From Candidatus Latescibacterota bacterium (GTDB taxonomy: Bacteria; Latescibacterota; UBA2968; SICM01), in the NCBI GenBank assembly GCA_009694805.1, contig SICM01000019.1, positions 1 through 39,616 of the forward strand: DNA of 39,616 bases, read 5' to 3'. Position 1 is the first letter of the stretch. Each line of letters opens with the position of its first letter. The position numbers and the translations under genes were made by a program. The notes under the pieces are model-generated. The model ran no database searches and had not been told where the DNA came from. It saw only the letters and a list, made by a program, of their open reading frames with translations. Shown here one piece after another: positions 1-7,661 of the stretch.

Positions 1-108
1 GCCAACCCGGAGCGCTTCGTCAACGGGTCGCCTCGCATACGGCCCCTCCCAAAGGAGGTCTGGATCAACGCGCCGATCGAGGTCGGCTCAGATGCACCAC
101 GTCAGTAA
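1..108 (+). CDS. IS3-family transposase (OrfB), C-terminal 35 residues
   Basis: Frame 1 is open from the first base and ends at TAA 106-108. It reads NPERFVNG, then PLPKEVWIN, which is the characteristic tail of the integrase-core (rve) transposase of IS3-family elements, just after the DDE domain. The catalytic part is outside the window, so activity cannot be judged. The frame continues past the left edge; there is no start here. It belongs to the IS right end that closes at about 141. Identification rests on this short motif alone but the motif is distinctive. Confidence 0.65.
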   Translation, partial: ANPERFVNGSPRIRPLPKEVWINAPIEVGSDAPRQ

Positions 109-141
109 TTTTTTCGCGCACGTGTCTCAAAGTCCTTGACA
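1..141 (+). mobile_element. Right end of an IS3-family insertion sequence (truncated by window edge)
   Basis: The window opens inside an IS3-type transposase reading frame that stops at 106-108. Reading back from 141, the sequence TGTCAAGGACTTTGAGACA has the 5'-TG start typical of IS3-family inverted repeats and lies 33 bases after the transposase stop, as expected for a right terminus. Sequence from 142 onward reads as a different gene (a DUF2442 remnant), which supports the junction. The left end is outside the window, so the repeat cannot be paired and no target duplication can be checked. Confidence 0.6.
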
Positions 142-263
142 GGCTCCGCTTCGAGATCATTGGCGATGGGCAAGGGGTGCATTGGCCGGATATAGACGAG
201 GACATCAGCGCAGAAGGGATGCTCCACGGTGTTCCCGCCCGGAGGCCTAAACCGTCCGCGTGA
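142..263 (+). pseudogene. DUF2442-type protein remnant, N-terminus removed by IS
   Basis: Immediately after the presumed IS end, the frame ending in TGA 261-263 reads FEIIGDGQGVHWPDIDEDIS and then AEGMLHG. This matches the C-terminal core of DUF2442 proteins, small partners often encoded next to DUF4160 in toxin-antitoxin-like pairs. The first part of the domain is missing: upstream sequence in this frame belongs to the IS. The most economical reading is that the IS3 element inserted in or deleted the 5' half. No start codon with a ribosome site is present, so it is probably not expressed as a working protein. Confidence 0.55.
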
Positions 264-297
264 CATAGATCCATTGAATATGAGTAAGTCTATTCCT

Positions 298-320
298 ATG
301 GCGGCCAGAACGGCCGCCAT
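298..320 (+). terminator. Hairpin downstream of the amidohydrolase gene
   Basis: ATGGCGGCC and GGCCGCCAT form a perfect 9-bp stem with a 5-base loop. On the plus strand it is followed by a moderately T-rich stretch. It lies 16 bases beyond the stop of the minus-strand gene at 337 and 35 bases beyond the DUF2442 stop, so it could end transcripts from either side. The T-tract is weak. Confidence 0.4.
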
Positions 321-336
321 TTCTGTTTTCGTTCCT

Positions 337-1458
337 CTAAAGCCCCAGGATGCGGGCGGCCGTGCCGCCCATGATCTTGGCCAGATCTTCTTTGCTGAGA
401 AAATCGCAGTACTTCTCGATCCAGACGCGGGACTGGCGGTAGGTACAGAACCGGTTCTGGAAGGGCATGTCCGTGCCCCAGAGCAGGTGGTCGGGGCCGA
501 CGCGCTCGGCCATGGCTTCGAGCGTGGGCCAGACCTCCCGGTAGGGGAAGTCGAAGCGGTCACCGATGCGGACCGGGAAGCAGACCTCCAGGTTGCAGTT
601 GGGGTTCTGGAACGGCTCCCAGATGGCGTCCGGCAGGACGATGCGGTCCCCCTCCAGGAAGGCGCGCCAGGGGAAGCCGTGGGTGAGGTTGCAGACGGCC
701 TGGGGATAGCGCTCCATCCAGCGCATCAGCACGCGCTCCTCGTCCAGGTACCCGGCGCGCAGTTCGGGCAGGGAGACCTGGCCGGAGATCTCGACCTTGC
801 CCGCGCCGAGCGTGAAGAAGATGGGGACTTGGAGGGCGACGGCGGCCTCCCAGAAGGGGCGGTAGGCCCCGTCGTCCCAGGGGTCGGTCCGGTCTATGTA
901 CGCGAGGCGCGCGTTGAACTTGATGGCGTGCAGACCGTGTTGGGCGATGGCCGTGGTGAGTTCCTGGATGACGGCGTCGGTCTCGGCCGGGATACGCCAC
1001 TCGTCCACCGGGGCCATCGAGCGGAGGCGGTCCGGGTAGAGCCGGATGCACTCCGCCAGGTAGGCGGTGTCCCGGCCCAGGAAGGGGTTCGTGTGGAGGA
1101 GGGTCAGGTCCACGCCGGCGTAGTCCATCTCGGCGATCAGGCTGTGGGGGGTGAATTCGAGGTCCCGCAGGTTGGGCGGGTAGAACTGCTTGGTGAAGTC
1201 CTCGCCGTCCACGGTCCAGACGACCCGGCCCCGGTCGTGATCGGCGCGGAAACGCACGTCGGGGAGCCGGGACAGGTCATAGCGGCCTTCCGGGTTGAGG
1301 GCTTTCGAATCGGCGGGCGCGCGGTCGCGAATCCGCCAGGCGGGCTGCTGGTGCCAGGCGTGCGTGGCCTGCACCCAGCGGAGGTGCTCTGCGCCGCTGG
1401 TGTGGCCGGCCGGGTGATCGGCGGGCTGGAAGCAGTAGGCGTGGGAGTCGAGGATCAT
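337..1458 (-). CDS. Amidohydrolase-family (amidohydrolase_2) metal-dependent hydrolase
   Basis: About 373 residues, the usual size for amidohydrolase_2 proteins (TIM-barrel hydrolases and decarboxylases such as the ACMSD relatives). The N-terminus is MILDSHAYCF, where the family normally has an HxH metal pair; here only the first His is kept. Later features fit the fold: KFN in strand 4, CNLTHG as the probable His strand, and LLWGTDMPF near the C-terminus carrying the catalytic Asp. The ATG at 1458 is preferred over an upstream TTG because GGAGG lies 5 bases before it. It sits downstream of metH on the same strand, separated by a 7-mer repeat array. The substrate is unknown. The family call is firm; activity is less certain because one metal ligand is replaced by Tyr. 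Confidence 0.8.
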   Translation of the reverse strand: MILDSHAYCFQPADHPAGHTSGAEHLRWVQATHAWHQQPAWRIRDRAPADSKALNPEGRYDLSRLPDVRFRADHDRGRVVWTVDGEDFTKQFYPPNLRDLEFTPHSLIAEMDYAGVDLTLLHTNPFLGRDTAYLAECIRLYPDRLRSMAPVDEWRIPAETDAVIQELTTAIAQHGLHAIKFNARLAYIDRTDPWDDGAYRPFWEAAVALQVPIFFTLGAGKVEISGQVSLPELRAGYLDEERVLMRWMERYPQAVCNLTHGFPWRAFLEGDRIVLPDAIWEPFQNPNCNLEVCFPVRIGDRFDFPYREVWPTLEAMAERVGPDHLLWGTDMPFQNRFCTYRQSRVWIEKYCDFLSKEDLAKIMGGTAARILGL

Positions 1459-1502
1459 GGGAACCTCCAAAAAAATCCACTGTAGAGACGCAGAGGATCA
1501 GG

Positions 1503-1597
1503 AAAATGCAAAGTGCAAAGTGAAAAGTGGAGAATGCAAAATGAGAAACGCCAGGCTTTGCATTTTACATTTTGCATTTTGCATTTTGCACTTTCTT
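1503..1597. repeat. Inverted heptad-repeat array, unit GCAAAAT
   Basis: A run of imperfect 7-mers (AAAGTGC, AAAGTGA, AAAGTGG, AGAATGC, AAAATGA) is followed after about 14 bases by their inverse (TTGCATT repeated, TTGCACT). It lies between the metH stop and the amidohydrolase start and would fold into a long imperfect hairpin in RNA. The same unit recurs at 32025-32129. A role as transcript end or stabiliser of metH mRNA is possible but not shown. Confidence 0.8.
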
Positions 1598-1601
1598 TTA
1601 T

Positions 1602-4600
1602 CTATGTCCCGACGGAGAAGTAGGTCGCGTCGGGGTGGTGGAAGACGAGGGCGGAGACGCTGGCCTCCGGGTCCATCATGAACCCCTCGGTGAGCTGGAC
1701 GCCGATCTCCTCGGGGCAGAGGAGGCGGAACAGGCCGGCCTGGGCCTCCAGGTCCGGGCAGGCGGGGTAGCCGAAGGAGTAGCGCTTGCCCCGGTAGCGG
1801 GCCTGGAAGAGGCTCTGACGGCTGAGGTCCGGCGGGTCGGGGAATCCCCAGGCCGCGCGGAGCCTGGCGTGGAGCCACTCGGCCGTTGCCTCGGCGGTCT
1901 CCAGGGCGAGGGCCTGGAGGGCGTGGGAGCGGAAGTATTCGCCCTTCTGTTTGGCCTCCTCGGCGCGTTCGCGGATGCCCTCGCCTGCGGTCGTGACGAA
2001 CAGGGCGATGCAGTCGCGCGTGGCCTGTGCGCGACGGACCGGGGGGAGGACCAGGTCACTCAGGCATCGCCCGTCGGGCTTGCGCTCGCGGGGGAATTCG
2101 AATGTGTGGACGGGGATGGATTCGTCCTGGCCCGCGTAGAGGTGGATGGCGTTGCCGTCCGGCTCGGCCTCGAAGAAGCGGTAGACGGCGCGGACGCGCA
2201 GGCGGTCCTCGCGGCATTCGGCCTTGATCTTTTCGATGTTCTTTTCGAGTTCGATGGCCGTTTTATCCCCGGCGGCGATGAGGTCGTGCAGGCGGCCCTT
2301 CAGGCCCATGTGGCGGCCGTAGAGCATCTGGGGGTTGATGTAGCTCCAGACGTCGTCGAGGTCCGCGAGGTCCAGGACGTGACGGTCCAGGTCAGGCGCG
2401 GGGGGGATCGGGAGGTCGAGGGCGATGGCCCGGCTGCGCTGCGTGACGACGGGGGCCTCCTGCGGCGTCGGTTTCGGTGCGGTCAGGGTGCGGTCGCGCT
2501 CCCGGAGTTCCGCCTCCAGGCGGGCGCGGGCCTCCGGGTTCATCAGGCGGTTGAGGAGGTCCAGGCCCTCCATCGCGTCCTTCGCGTAGGCGACGGTCCC
2601 GCTGTAGGCCGGGACGATCTTCGTGCGGGTGAACCGGTCCGACAGGGCCGCGCCGCCGACGAGGAGGGGGAGGGCGATGCCGGCCTCCTTCAGGTCTCCG
2701 GCGGTGATGACCATCTGCTGGGCGGACTTGACGAGCAGGCCCGAAAGGCCGAGGGCGTCCGGGGCGTGCTCGTGGACGGCCTGGATGAGGACCTCAGGCG
2801 GGACCTTGATGCCGAGGTTGAGGACCGTATAGCCGTTGTTGGACAGGATGATGTCCACCAGGTTCTTGCCGATGTCGTGGACGTCCCCCTTGACGGTGGC
2901 CAGGACGATCTTCCCACGCGCGACCGTCTCGCTCTTCTCCATGAACCTTTCGAGGTGGGAGACGGCGGCCTTCATGGCCTCGGCGCTCTGGAGGACCTCG
3001 GCCACGATCAGCTCGTTGTTGTTGAACAGGCGGCCGACCTCCTCCATGCCGGACATGAGAGGGCCGTTAACGATGTCGAGGGGCCTGGCCTCCTTCAGTT
3101 TGCGGTCCAGGTCTGCGATGAGGCCGTCTTTGGACCCCTCGATGATGTAGTTCGAGAGGCGCTGGTCCAGGGGGAGGTCCTGGGTGTTTTTGGGGGTGCG
3201 GCTCTTCGCGGTCCTGAAGTGCGCGGCGTAGGCGGCGATGGGGTCGTCGCCCCGGTTGTGGAGCAGGTCCTCGGCCAGGCGGCGCTCCTCCTCCGGGATG
3301 CTCGCGTAGCGCTCCAGTTTCTCGGCGTTGACGATGGCCAGGTCCAGCCCGGCCTTCGTGCAGTGGTAGAGGAAGACGGCGTTGAGGACCTCGCGGCCGG
3401 CCTCGGGCAGGCCGAAGGAGACGTTGCTGATGCCCAGGATGGTCTTCGCGCCGGGCAGGGCCTGCTTGATCAGGCGGATGCCTTCGATGGTCTCGACGGC
3501 GCTGCCGACGTAGTTTTGATCTCCGGTGGCGCAGGGGAAGACGAGGGGGTCGAAGAGGATGTCCCCGGGGGGGACGCCGAAGTCTTCGGTCAGGATCTGG
3601 TAGGAGCGCTGCGCGATCTGGAGCTTGCGCGCGCGGGTGATGGCCTGGGCCTGCTGTCTGTCCTCGTCGATGCAGCCGACGATCAGGGCTGCGCCGTACT
3701 TCCGCGCGAGGGGGGCGATGCGCTCGAACTTCTCCAGGCCGTCTTCCAGGTTGATGGAGTTGATGATGGACTTGCCCTGGCAGTAGGTGAGGGACCGCTC
3801 GACGGCGATGGGGTCCGTGGTGTCGATCATGATCGGGGCCCGGACCTTCTGGATCAGCTTCTCGTAGAAGCGGTCGATGTCTGTCAGTTCGTCCCGGTCG
3901 GCGTTCTGGAGGTTCACGTCGAGGATCTGGGCGCCGCCTTTGACCTGCTGTCGGGCGATCTCGCTGGCCTCCTCGTACTTCTCCTCCGTGATCAGGCGTT
4001 TGAACTTGCGCGAGCCGACCTCGTTGGTCCGTTCGCCGACGATCAGGGGGCGCTGGTCGTCGTTCGCCTCCACGAAGTCGATGCCCGAAAAGAGGGTGCG
4101 GCGCTGCGGGGCCGGGACGCGGGGGCGTCTGCCGCTGACCAGGTCGGCGAGGGCCCGGATGTGCGCGGGGGTGGTGCCGCAGCACCCGCCGACGATGTTG
4201 AGCCAGCCCTCCTTCACGAACCGTTCGAGCACGGCGGCGAGTTGCTCCGGGGTCTCGCGGTAGCGGCCCTCCTCGTCGGGCAGGCCGGCGTTGGGGAGGC
4301 AGGAGACGGGGCGGTCGGTGAGGGCGGCCAGGGAGCGGATGTGGTCGGTCATGAACTCCGGGCCGGTGGCGCAGTTGAGGCCGATGGAGAACAGGTCGAC
4401 GTGCATGAGGGACGTGGCAAAGGCCTCGACGCCCTGGCCGGCGAGCATGGCGCCCATCGCTTCGATGGTGCCGGAGACCATGATGGGGACCTGAAAGCCG
4501 AGTTCGTCGAAGAGCCGGTGGATGCCGATCAGGCCGGCCTTGACGTTGCGGGTGTCCTGGCAGGTCTCCATGAGCAGGAGGTCGACGCCGCCTGCGACCA

Positions 4601-5063
4601 GCCCGGCGGCCTGGTCGTGGAAGGCCCGGATGAGTTCGTCGAAGGTGACGCCGCCGGTGACGGTGATGGCTTTGGTGGTGGGGCCCATGGCGCCGGCCAC
4701 GAAGCGGGGGCGGGCCGGGGTGGAGTGTTCGTCGGCGGCCTGACGGGCCAGGCGGGCGGCGGTCTCGTTGAGTTCGTGGACGCGGTCCTGGAGGCCGTAC
4801 TCGGCCAGGACGATGGCCGTGCTGCCGAAGGAATTGGTCTCCAGGGCGTCGGCGCCGGCATCGAGGTAGGACCGGTGGATGTCCAGGATGACGTCGGGCC
4901 GGGTGAGGACGAGGTTCTCGTTGCAGCCCTCCAGGTCGGGACCGCCGAAGTCTCCGGGGGAGAGGTTCCTCGACTGGACGGCGGTGCCCATGGGGCCGTC
5001 GAAGACGAGGATCTTTTCATGGATCAGCTCTTTGAGGAGACGGATGCGGTCGGGGCGGTCCAT
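1602..5063 (-). CDS. metH: Cobalamin-dependent methionine synthase
   Basis: 1153 residues, slightly shorter than the 1227 of E. coli MetH, with all four modules in order. The homocysteine domain is about 1-310, with zinc ligands Cys231 and the Cys-Cys pair at 294-295 in GGCCGTT. The methyltetrahydrofolate (pterin) domain is about 335-600, with ERTNEVGS and ILDVN. The cobalamin cap and Rossmann domain are about 635-850, with the cobalt-binding DVHDIG at 727-732. The SAM-binding reactivation domain is about 900-1153, with RYSFGYPACPD. It transfers a methyl group from methyltetrahydrofolate to homocysteine in the cytoplasm. The ATG has an AGGGA site 8 bases upstream. No B12 or SAM riboswitch was seen in the 500 bases before it; that space holds a pair of hairpin repeats. 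It appears to be a single-gene unit. Confidence 0.97.
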   Translation of the reverse strand: MDRPDRIRLLKELIHEKILVFDGPMGTAVQSRNLSPGDFGGPDLEGCNENLVLTRPDVILDIHRSYLDAGADALETNSFGSTAIVLAEYGLQDRVHELNETAARLARQAADEHSTPARPRFVAGAMGPTTKAITVTGGVTFDELIRAFHDQAAGLVAGGVDLLLMETCQDTRNVKAGLIGIHRLFDELGFQVPIMVSGTIEAMGAMLAGQGVEAFATSLMHVDLFSIGLNCATGPEFMTDHIRSLAALTDRPVSCLPNAGLPDEEGRYRETPEQLAAVLERFVKEGWLNIVGGCCGTTPAHIRALADLVSGRRPRVPAPQRRTLFSGIDFVEANDDQRPLIVGERTNEVGSRKFKRLITEEKYEEASEIARQQVKGGAQILDVNLQNADRDELTDIDRFYEKLIQKVRAPIMIDTTDPIAVERSLTYCQGKSIINSINLEDGLEKFERIAPLARKYGAALIVGCIDEDRQQAQAITRARKLQIAQRSYQILTEDFGVPPGDILFDPLVFPCATGDQNYVGSAVETIEGIRLIKQALPGAKTILGISNVSFGLPEAGREVLNAVFLYHCTKAGLDLAIVNAEKLERYASIPEEERRLAEDLLHNRGDDPIAAYAAHFRTAKSRTPKNTQDLPLDQRLSNYIIEGSKDGLIADLDRKLKEARPLDIVNGPLMSGMEEVGRLFNNNELIVAEVLQSAEAMKAAVSHLERFMEKSETVARGKIVLATVKGDVHDIGKNLVDIILSNNGYTVLNLGIKVPPEVLIQAVHEHAPDALGLSGLLVKSAQQMVITAGDLKEAGIALPLLVGGAALSDRFTRTKIVPAYSGTVAYAKDAMEGLDLLNRLMNPEARARLEAELRERDRTLTAPKPTPQEAPVVTQRSRAIALDLPIPPAPDLDRHVLDLADLDDVWSYINPQMLYGRHMGLKGRLHDLIAAGDKTAIELEKNIEKIKAECREDRLRVRAVYRFFEAEPDGNAIHLYAGQDESIPVHTFEFPRERKPDGRCLSDLVLPPVRRAQATRDCIALFVTTAGEGIRERAEEAKQKGEYFRSHALQALALETAEATAEWLHARLRAAWGFPDPPDLSRQSLFQARYRGKRYSFGYPACPDLEAQAGLFRLLCPEEIGVQLTEGFMMDPEASVSALVFHHPDATYFSVGT

Positions 5064-5115
5064 GATCAGATTCCCTGGAAGGATGTTCGCTCAGAGATTT
5101 TCTAAGCGGCTTTTC

Positions 5116-5578
5116 CCACCTTTCTTGCTCGTGCAAGAAAGGTGGCACCAAAGAAGCACGCTCCTCAGACGCCGGAGGGGCTTTGGCGCGCCGTACTCTG
5201 TTCAGGTTGCGTAATCTGGGTCCCGTGGTAGTCCGGGCCCCTTCCACCACCCCCCCCGCGCCGCTTCGCGTCGCTCGTACCCCACCGTGCCTGAACGAAC
5301 ATCCTGCTTGAAAGCCGGGACGTCGCGCCTTCTGGTCGTTTCGAGTGGACTTCAGATTCCGCCTTGAGAGGCGCGGCGCCAGAAACCCTCACCTCTGGAG
5401 TCTGACAGAACTGATGGACATTCCGGGGGCACAAATTCTGATAGGTCACAGGACGTTGAGGTTGCGCCGCGCCAGCCTCCCCAGGGCGGTGGAACGCGAC
5501 GGATAGGAGCGTTAGGTGGAGTGGCCTGAGGGGTGCCCTTCTTTTGTCCCCCTTTTCTTGGGCAAGCAAGAAAAGGGG
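5116..5578. repeat. Inverted pair of hairpin repeats flanking a non-coding stretch
   Basis: The left unit has the stem CCACCTTTCTTGC/GCAAGAAAGGTGG (5116-5145) followed by GGCACCAAAGAAGCACGCTCC. The right unit, read on the minus strand from 5578, has CCCCTTTTCTTG/CAAGAAAAGGGG followed by a very similar tail, GACAAAAGAAGGGCACCCC. The two are therefore the same element in opposite orientation, about 460 bp apart end to end. No convincing protein is encoded between them. Similar 'AAGAAAGG..ACCAAAGAAG' units are familiar as dispersed repeats in many proteobacteria. The segment fills the intergenic space upstream of metH and could carry its promoter, but I could not place one. Confidence 0.65.
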
Positions 5579-5616
5579 AAATGCTGCGTGGAGGAGAAGG
5601 GGGAATCTATTTTGTA

Positions 5617-5835
5617 CATTCGTGATCGGTTTAGGTGTAAGATATTGAAAATATTGAAAGATCGAAATTCAAAATTTCATCTGGTATTGTGTCCCAACCA
5701 GGAGGCAGGAAAAGAGGCCCGCGTCCTTCCTGGAGACGGCTGGGAGCAAGATTCAAATAGAGTTTCTGGGGGGGATATTCTCAGATTCTCGAACCTCTGT
5801 CCCGCAATAAGTTATCCCTAAACCGATCACGAATG
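5617..5835. mobile_element. 219-bp MITE-like element with 19-bp terminal inverted repeats
   Basis: The ends CATTCGTGATCGGTTTAGG (5617-5635) and its exact complement (5817-5835) are perfect inverted repeats. They are bordered on both sides by the identical 10-mer CTATTTTGTA (5607-5616 and 5836-5845), a clean target-site duplication. The inside is AT-richer than the surroundings and has no transposase frame, so the element is non-autonomous. A 10-bp duplication and the TIR sequence are compatible with IS4-family machinery (tentative, from memory of IS4 ends). The insertion lies exactly at the end of hyuB: its TAG stop is inside the duplicated 10-mer, so the gene was not damaged. Confidence 0.85.
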
Positions 5836-7530
5836 CTATTTTGTATTTCTCAGCCGCTTCGTCTCTGCCTCGTCGATGGTGCGGGAGGCGAGATCGATGG
5901 ATACGCCGTAGGCGTCGCGGGCCTGTTCAACGGAGACGCGGCCGTCGATCACGTCCTGGAGGACGAGGGCAGGGTCGCGCTCGGTGGGGGGGTAGAAGCC
6001 GCCGCCGCCGGGCAGGTGGAGGGTCACGCGCTGGCCGGGCTGGATCTCATACTTGCGCTTGGGGTGGGGGTGCGTGCCGTCGGACAGGAGGAGCTGGCCG
6101 GGCGCGCCCTCCAGCCCGCCCTTGAACCCCCGGGCGGGGAAGCGGACGCGGTCGTACATGCAGGAGTGAATGGCGGGTCGGGACCCGCGCACTTCGAGCG
6201 TCATGGTCTGCCCCAGGCCGCCCCGCCATTTTCCGGGACCGCCGGAGTCCTGCCGGAGTTCGCGACGCCACATCAGGATGGGGGAGACGTTCTCGATGAT
6301 CTCCGCGGGCACGCCGGTGATGCCGCTGGGGAAGGCCGTGGCGGACAGGCCGTCCTTATCGGGCCGGGCGCCCATGCCGCCGGCGGAGAAGAAGATGTAG
6401 GCGAACGGATCGCCCCGGAGGTCCACGCCGTCCACCTCGGTGTTCCAGAGGCCGGCGGACCCTTCGGCCGTGACCTGTTTCGGGATGACCTGGGCCAGGG
6501 CCCCGAACACGGCCATGGAGAGGAAGTGGCCGACGAGGTGCCGGGCCCCCACGGCCGCAGGGTGGGTGCAGTTCAGGATGCACCCCTCCGGGGCGTGGAC
6601 GCGGATGGGGCGGAAGCTCCCCTCGTTGTTGGGGATGTCGGGGCTGATCGCGCACTTGAGGGGGTAGACGGTGTAGGCCTGGGTGTAGTTGTAGACGACG
6701 TTGATGCCCCAGTTGCACTGCGGGGAGGCGCCGGTGTAGTCGACTTCGAGGTCGGAGCCTCTGATGGTGATGGCGACCGGGATGGTGATCGGTTCGTCGA
6801 ACCCGTCCGTGTCGAGCCGGTAGCGGTAGACGCCGTCGGGCACGGCCTGGATGGCCCGGCGCGTGGCGGCCTCGGACCGGGAGATGATGGCCTCGGACAG
6901 GTCGTTCAGGTCCGGCAGGTCGTAGTCGTCCAGGAACTCGATCAGCTTCCGGGCGCCGACCTCGTTGGCGGTCACCTGCGCGTAGAGGTCGCCCACGACG
7001 GCGTCGGGGGTCCGGACGTTGGCCCGGATGAGGGTGAAGAGGTCCTCGTTGGGCTCGCCTTTGCGAAAGAGCTTCAGGATGGGGATGTGCAGGCCCTCTT
7101 CATAGACCTCCCGGGAGTCCGCGCCGAAGATCCGGCCGCCGATGTCCATGGCGTGGCAGATGTTGCCGAACATGCCGACGGGCCTGCCTTTGTAGAACAC
7201 GGGCGTGGCCACGGTCAGGTCGTTCAGGTGGCCGGCGGTGAACCAGGGGTTGTTCGTGATCAGGGTGTCGCCGGGGTCGAGGGTGTGGAGGGGGTGGACT
7301 TCCATGAACCGGCGGATGGCCGCGGGCATGGGGTTGATGTGCCCTGGCGTGCCGGTGACGGCCTGGGCCAGCATCCGGCCCTGCGCGTCGAACACGGCGG
7401 CGGAGAGGTCGCCGGCCTCGCGCACCACGGTCGTGAACGAGGTGTTGATCAGGGCCGCGGCCTGCTCGTTGACGATGGAGATCAGGCGGTTCCAGAACAC
7501 TTCCAGCATGATCGGGTCGTAGTCGGACAT
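5836..7530 (-). CDS. hyuB: Hydantoinase B / oxoprolinase-family beta subunit (HyuB)
   Basis: 564 residues, normal for the HyuB (N-methylhydantoinase B, acetone carboxylase alpha-like) family. Typical blocks are visible: the N-terminal DPIMLEVFWNRL, VREAGDLSAAVFD, DPGDTLITNNPW near 115-130, and the glycine-rich QDSGGPGKWRGGLGQ segment near 420-435. HyuA and HyuB act together in the cytoplasm, hydrolysing cyclic amides (hydantoins, 5-oxoproline) with ATP; the true substrate here is unknown. The ATG has a GAGG site. The partner gene lies 131 bp upstream on the same strand, the two separated by a strong hairpin. The last codons and TAG are shared with the target duplication of the MITE directly downstream. 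Relatives in the family also form acetone or acetophenone carboxylases, so function is given only at family level. Confidence 0.9.
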   Translation of the reverse strand: MSDYDPIMLEVFWNRLISIVNEQAAALINTSFTTVVREAGDLSAAVFDAQGRMLAQAVTGTPGHINPMPAAIRRFMEVHPLHTLDPGDTLITNNPWFTAGHLNDLTVATPVFYKGRPVGMFGNICHAMDIGGRIFGADSREVYEEGLHIPILKLFRKGEPNEDLFTLIRANVRTPDAVVGDLYAQVTANEVGARKLIEFLDDYDLPDLNDLSEAIISRSEAATRRAIQAVPDGVYRYRLDTDGFDEPITIPVAITIRGSDLEVDYTGASPQCNWGINVVYNYTQAYTVYPLKCAISPDIPNNEGSFRPIRVHAPEGCILNCTHPAAVGARHLVGHFLSMAVFGALAQVIPKQVTAEGSAGLWNTEVDGVDLRGDPFAYIFFSAGGMGARPDKDGLSATAFPSGITGVPAEIIENVSPILMWRRELRQDSGGPGKWRGGLGQTMTLEVRGSRPAIHSCMYDRVRFPARGFKGGLEGAPGQLLLSDGTHPHPKRKYEIQPGQRVTLHLPGGGGFYPPTERDPALVLQDVIDGRVSVEQARDAYGVSIDLASRTIDEAETKRLRNTK

Positions 7531-7578
7531 ACAGACCTCAAGAAAAGGGAGGGGCGACAGCCCCCTTCCACCCCCATA

Positions 7579-7614
7579 CCCCCTCCCTCCCCCAGCATTG
7601 GGGGAGGGAGGGGG
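7579..7614. repeat. Strong hairpin between hyuA and hyuB
   Basis: CCCCCTCCCTCCCCCA and its exact complement form a perfect 16-bp stem with the loop GCAT. It lies in the 131-bp gap between hyuA and hyuB. There is no T-tract, so it is more likely an mRNA-stabilising or processing structure, or a REP-like repeat, than a classical terminator. A related C-rich hairpin family occurs at 17610-17735. Confidence 0.65.
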
Positions 7615-7661
7615 TTATCAGGGCTTTGCCCCTTGAGATGGGGGAGGGCTGGGGGCCGCTT

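Noticed and set aside
1503..1597. CRISPR array in the repeat-rich intergenic regions
   Set aside because: Units are 7 bases, contiguous and inverted within each array, with no spacers and no cas gene.
1572..5105. A 1177-codon open frame antisense to metH
   Set aside because: Its translation is low-complexity, rich in Gly, Val, Asp and Glu, with no recognisable domain. It is the mirror of a GC-rich gene whose third positions avoid stops; metH on the other strand has full domain support.
5064..5606. Cobalamin or SAM riboswitch upstream of metH
   Set aside because: No B12 box (GCCACTG on the minus strand) and no SAM-I core or other riboswitch consensus could be found; only hairpin repeats are present.
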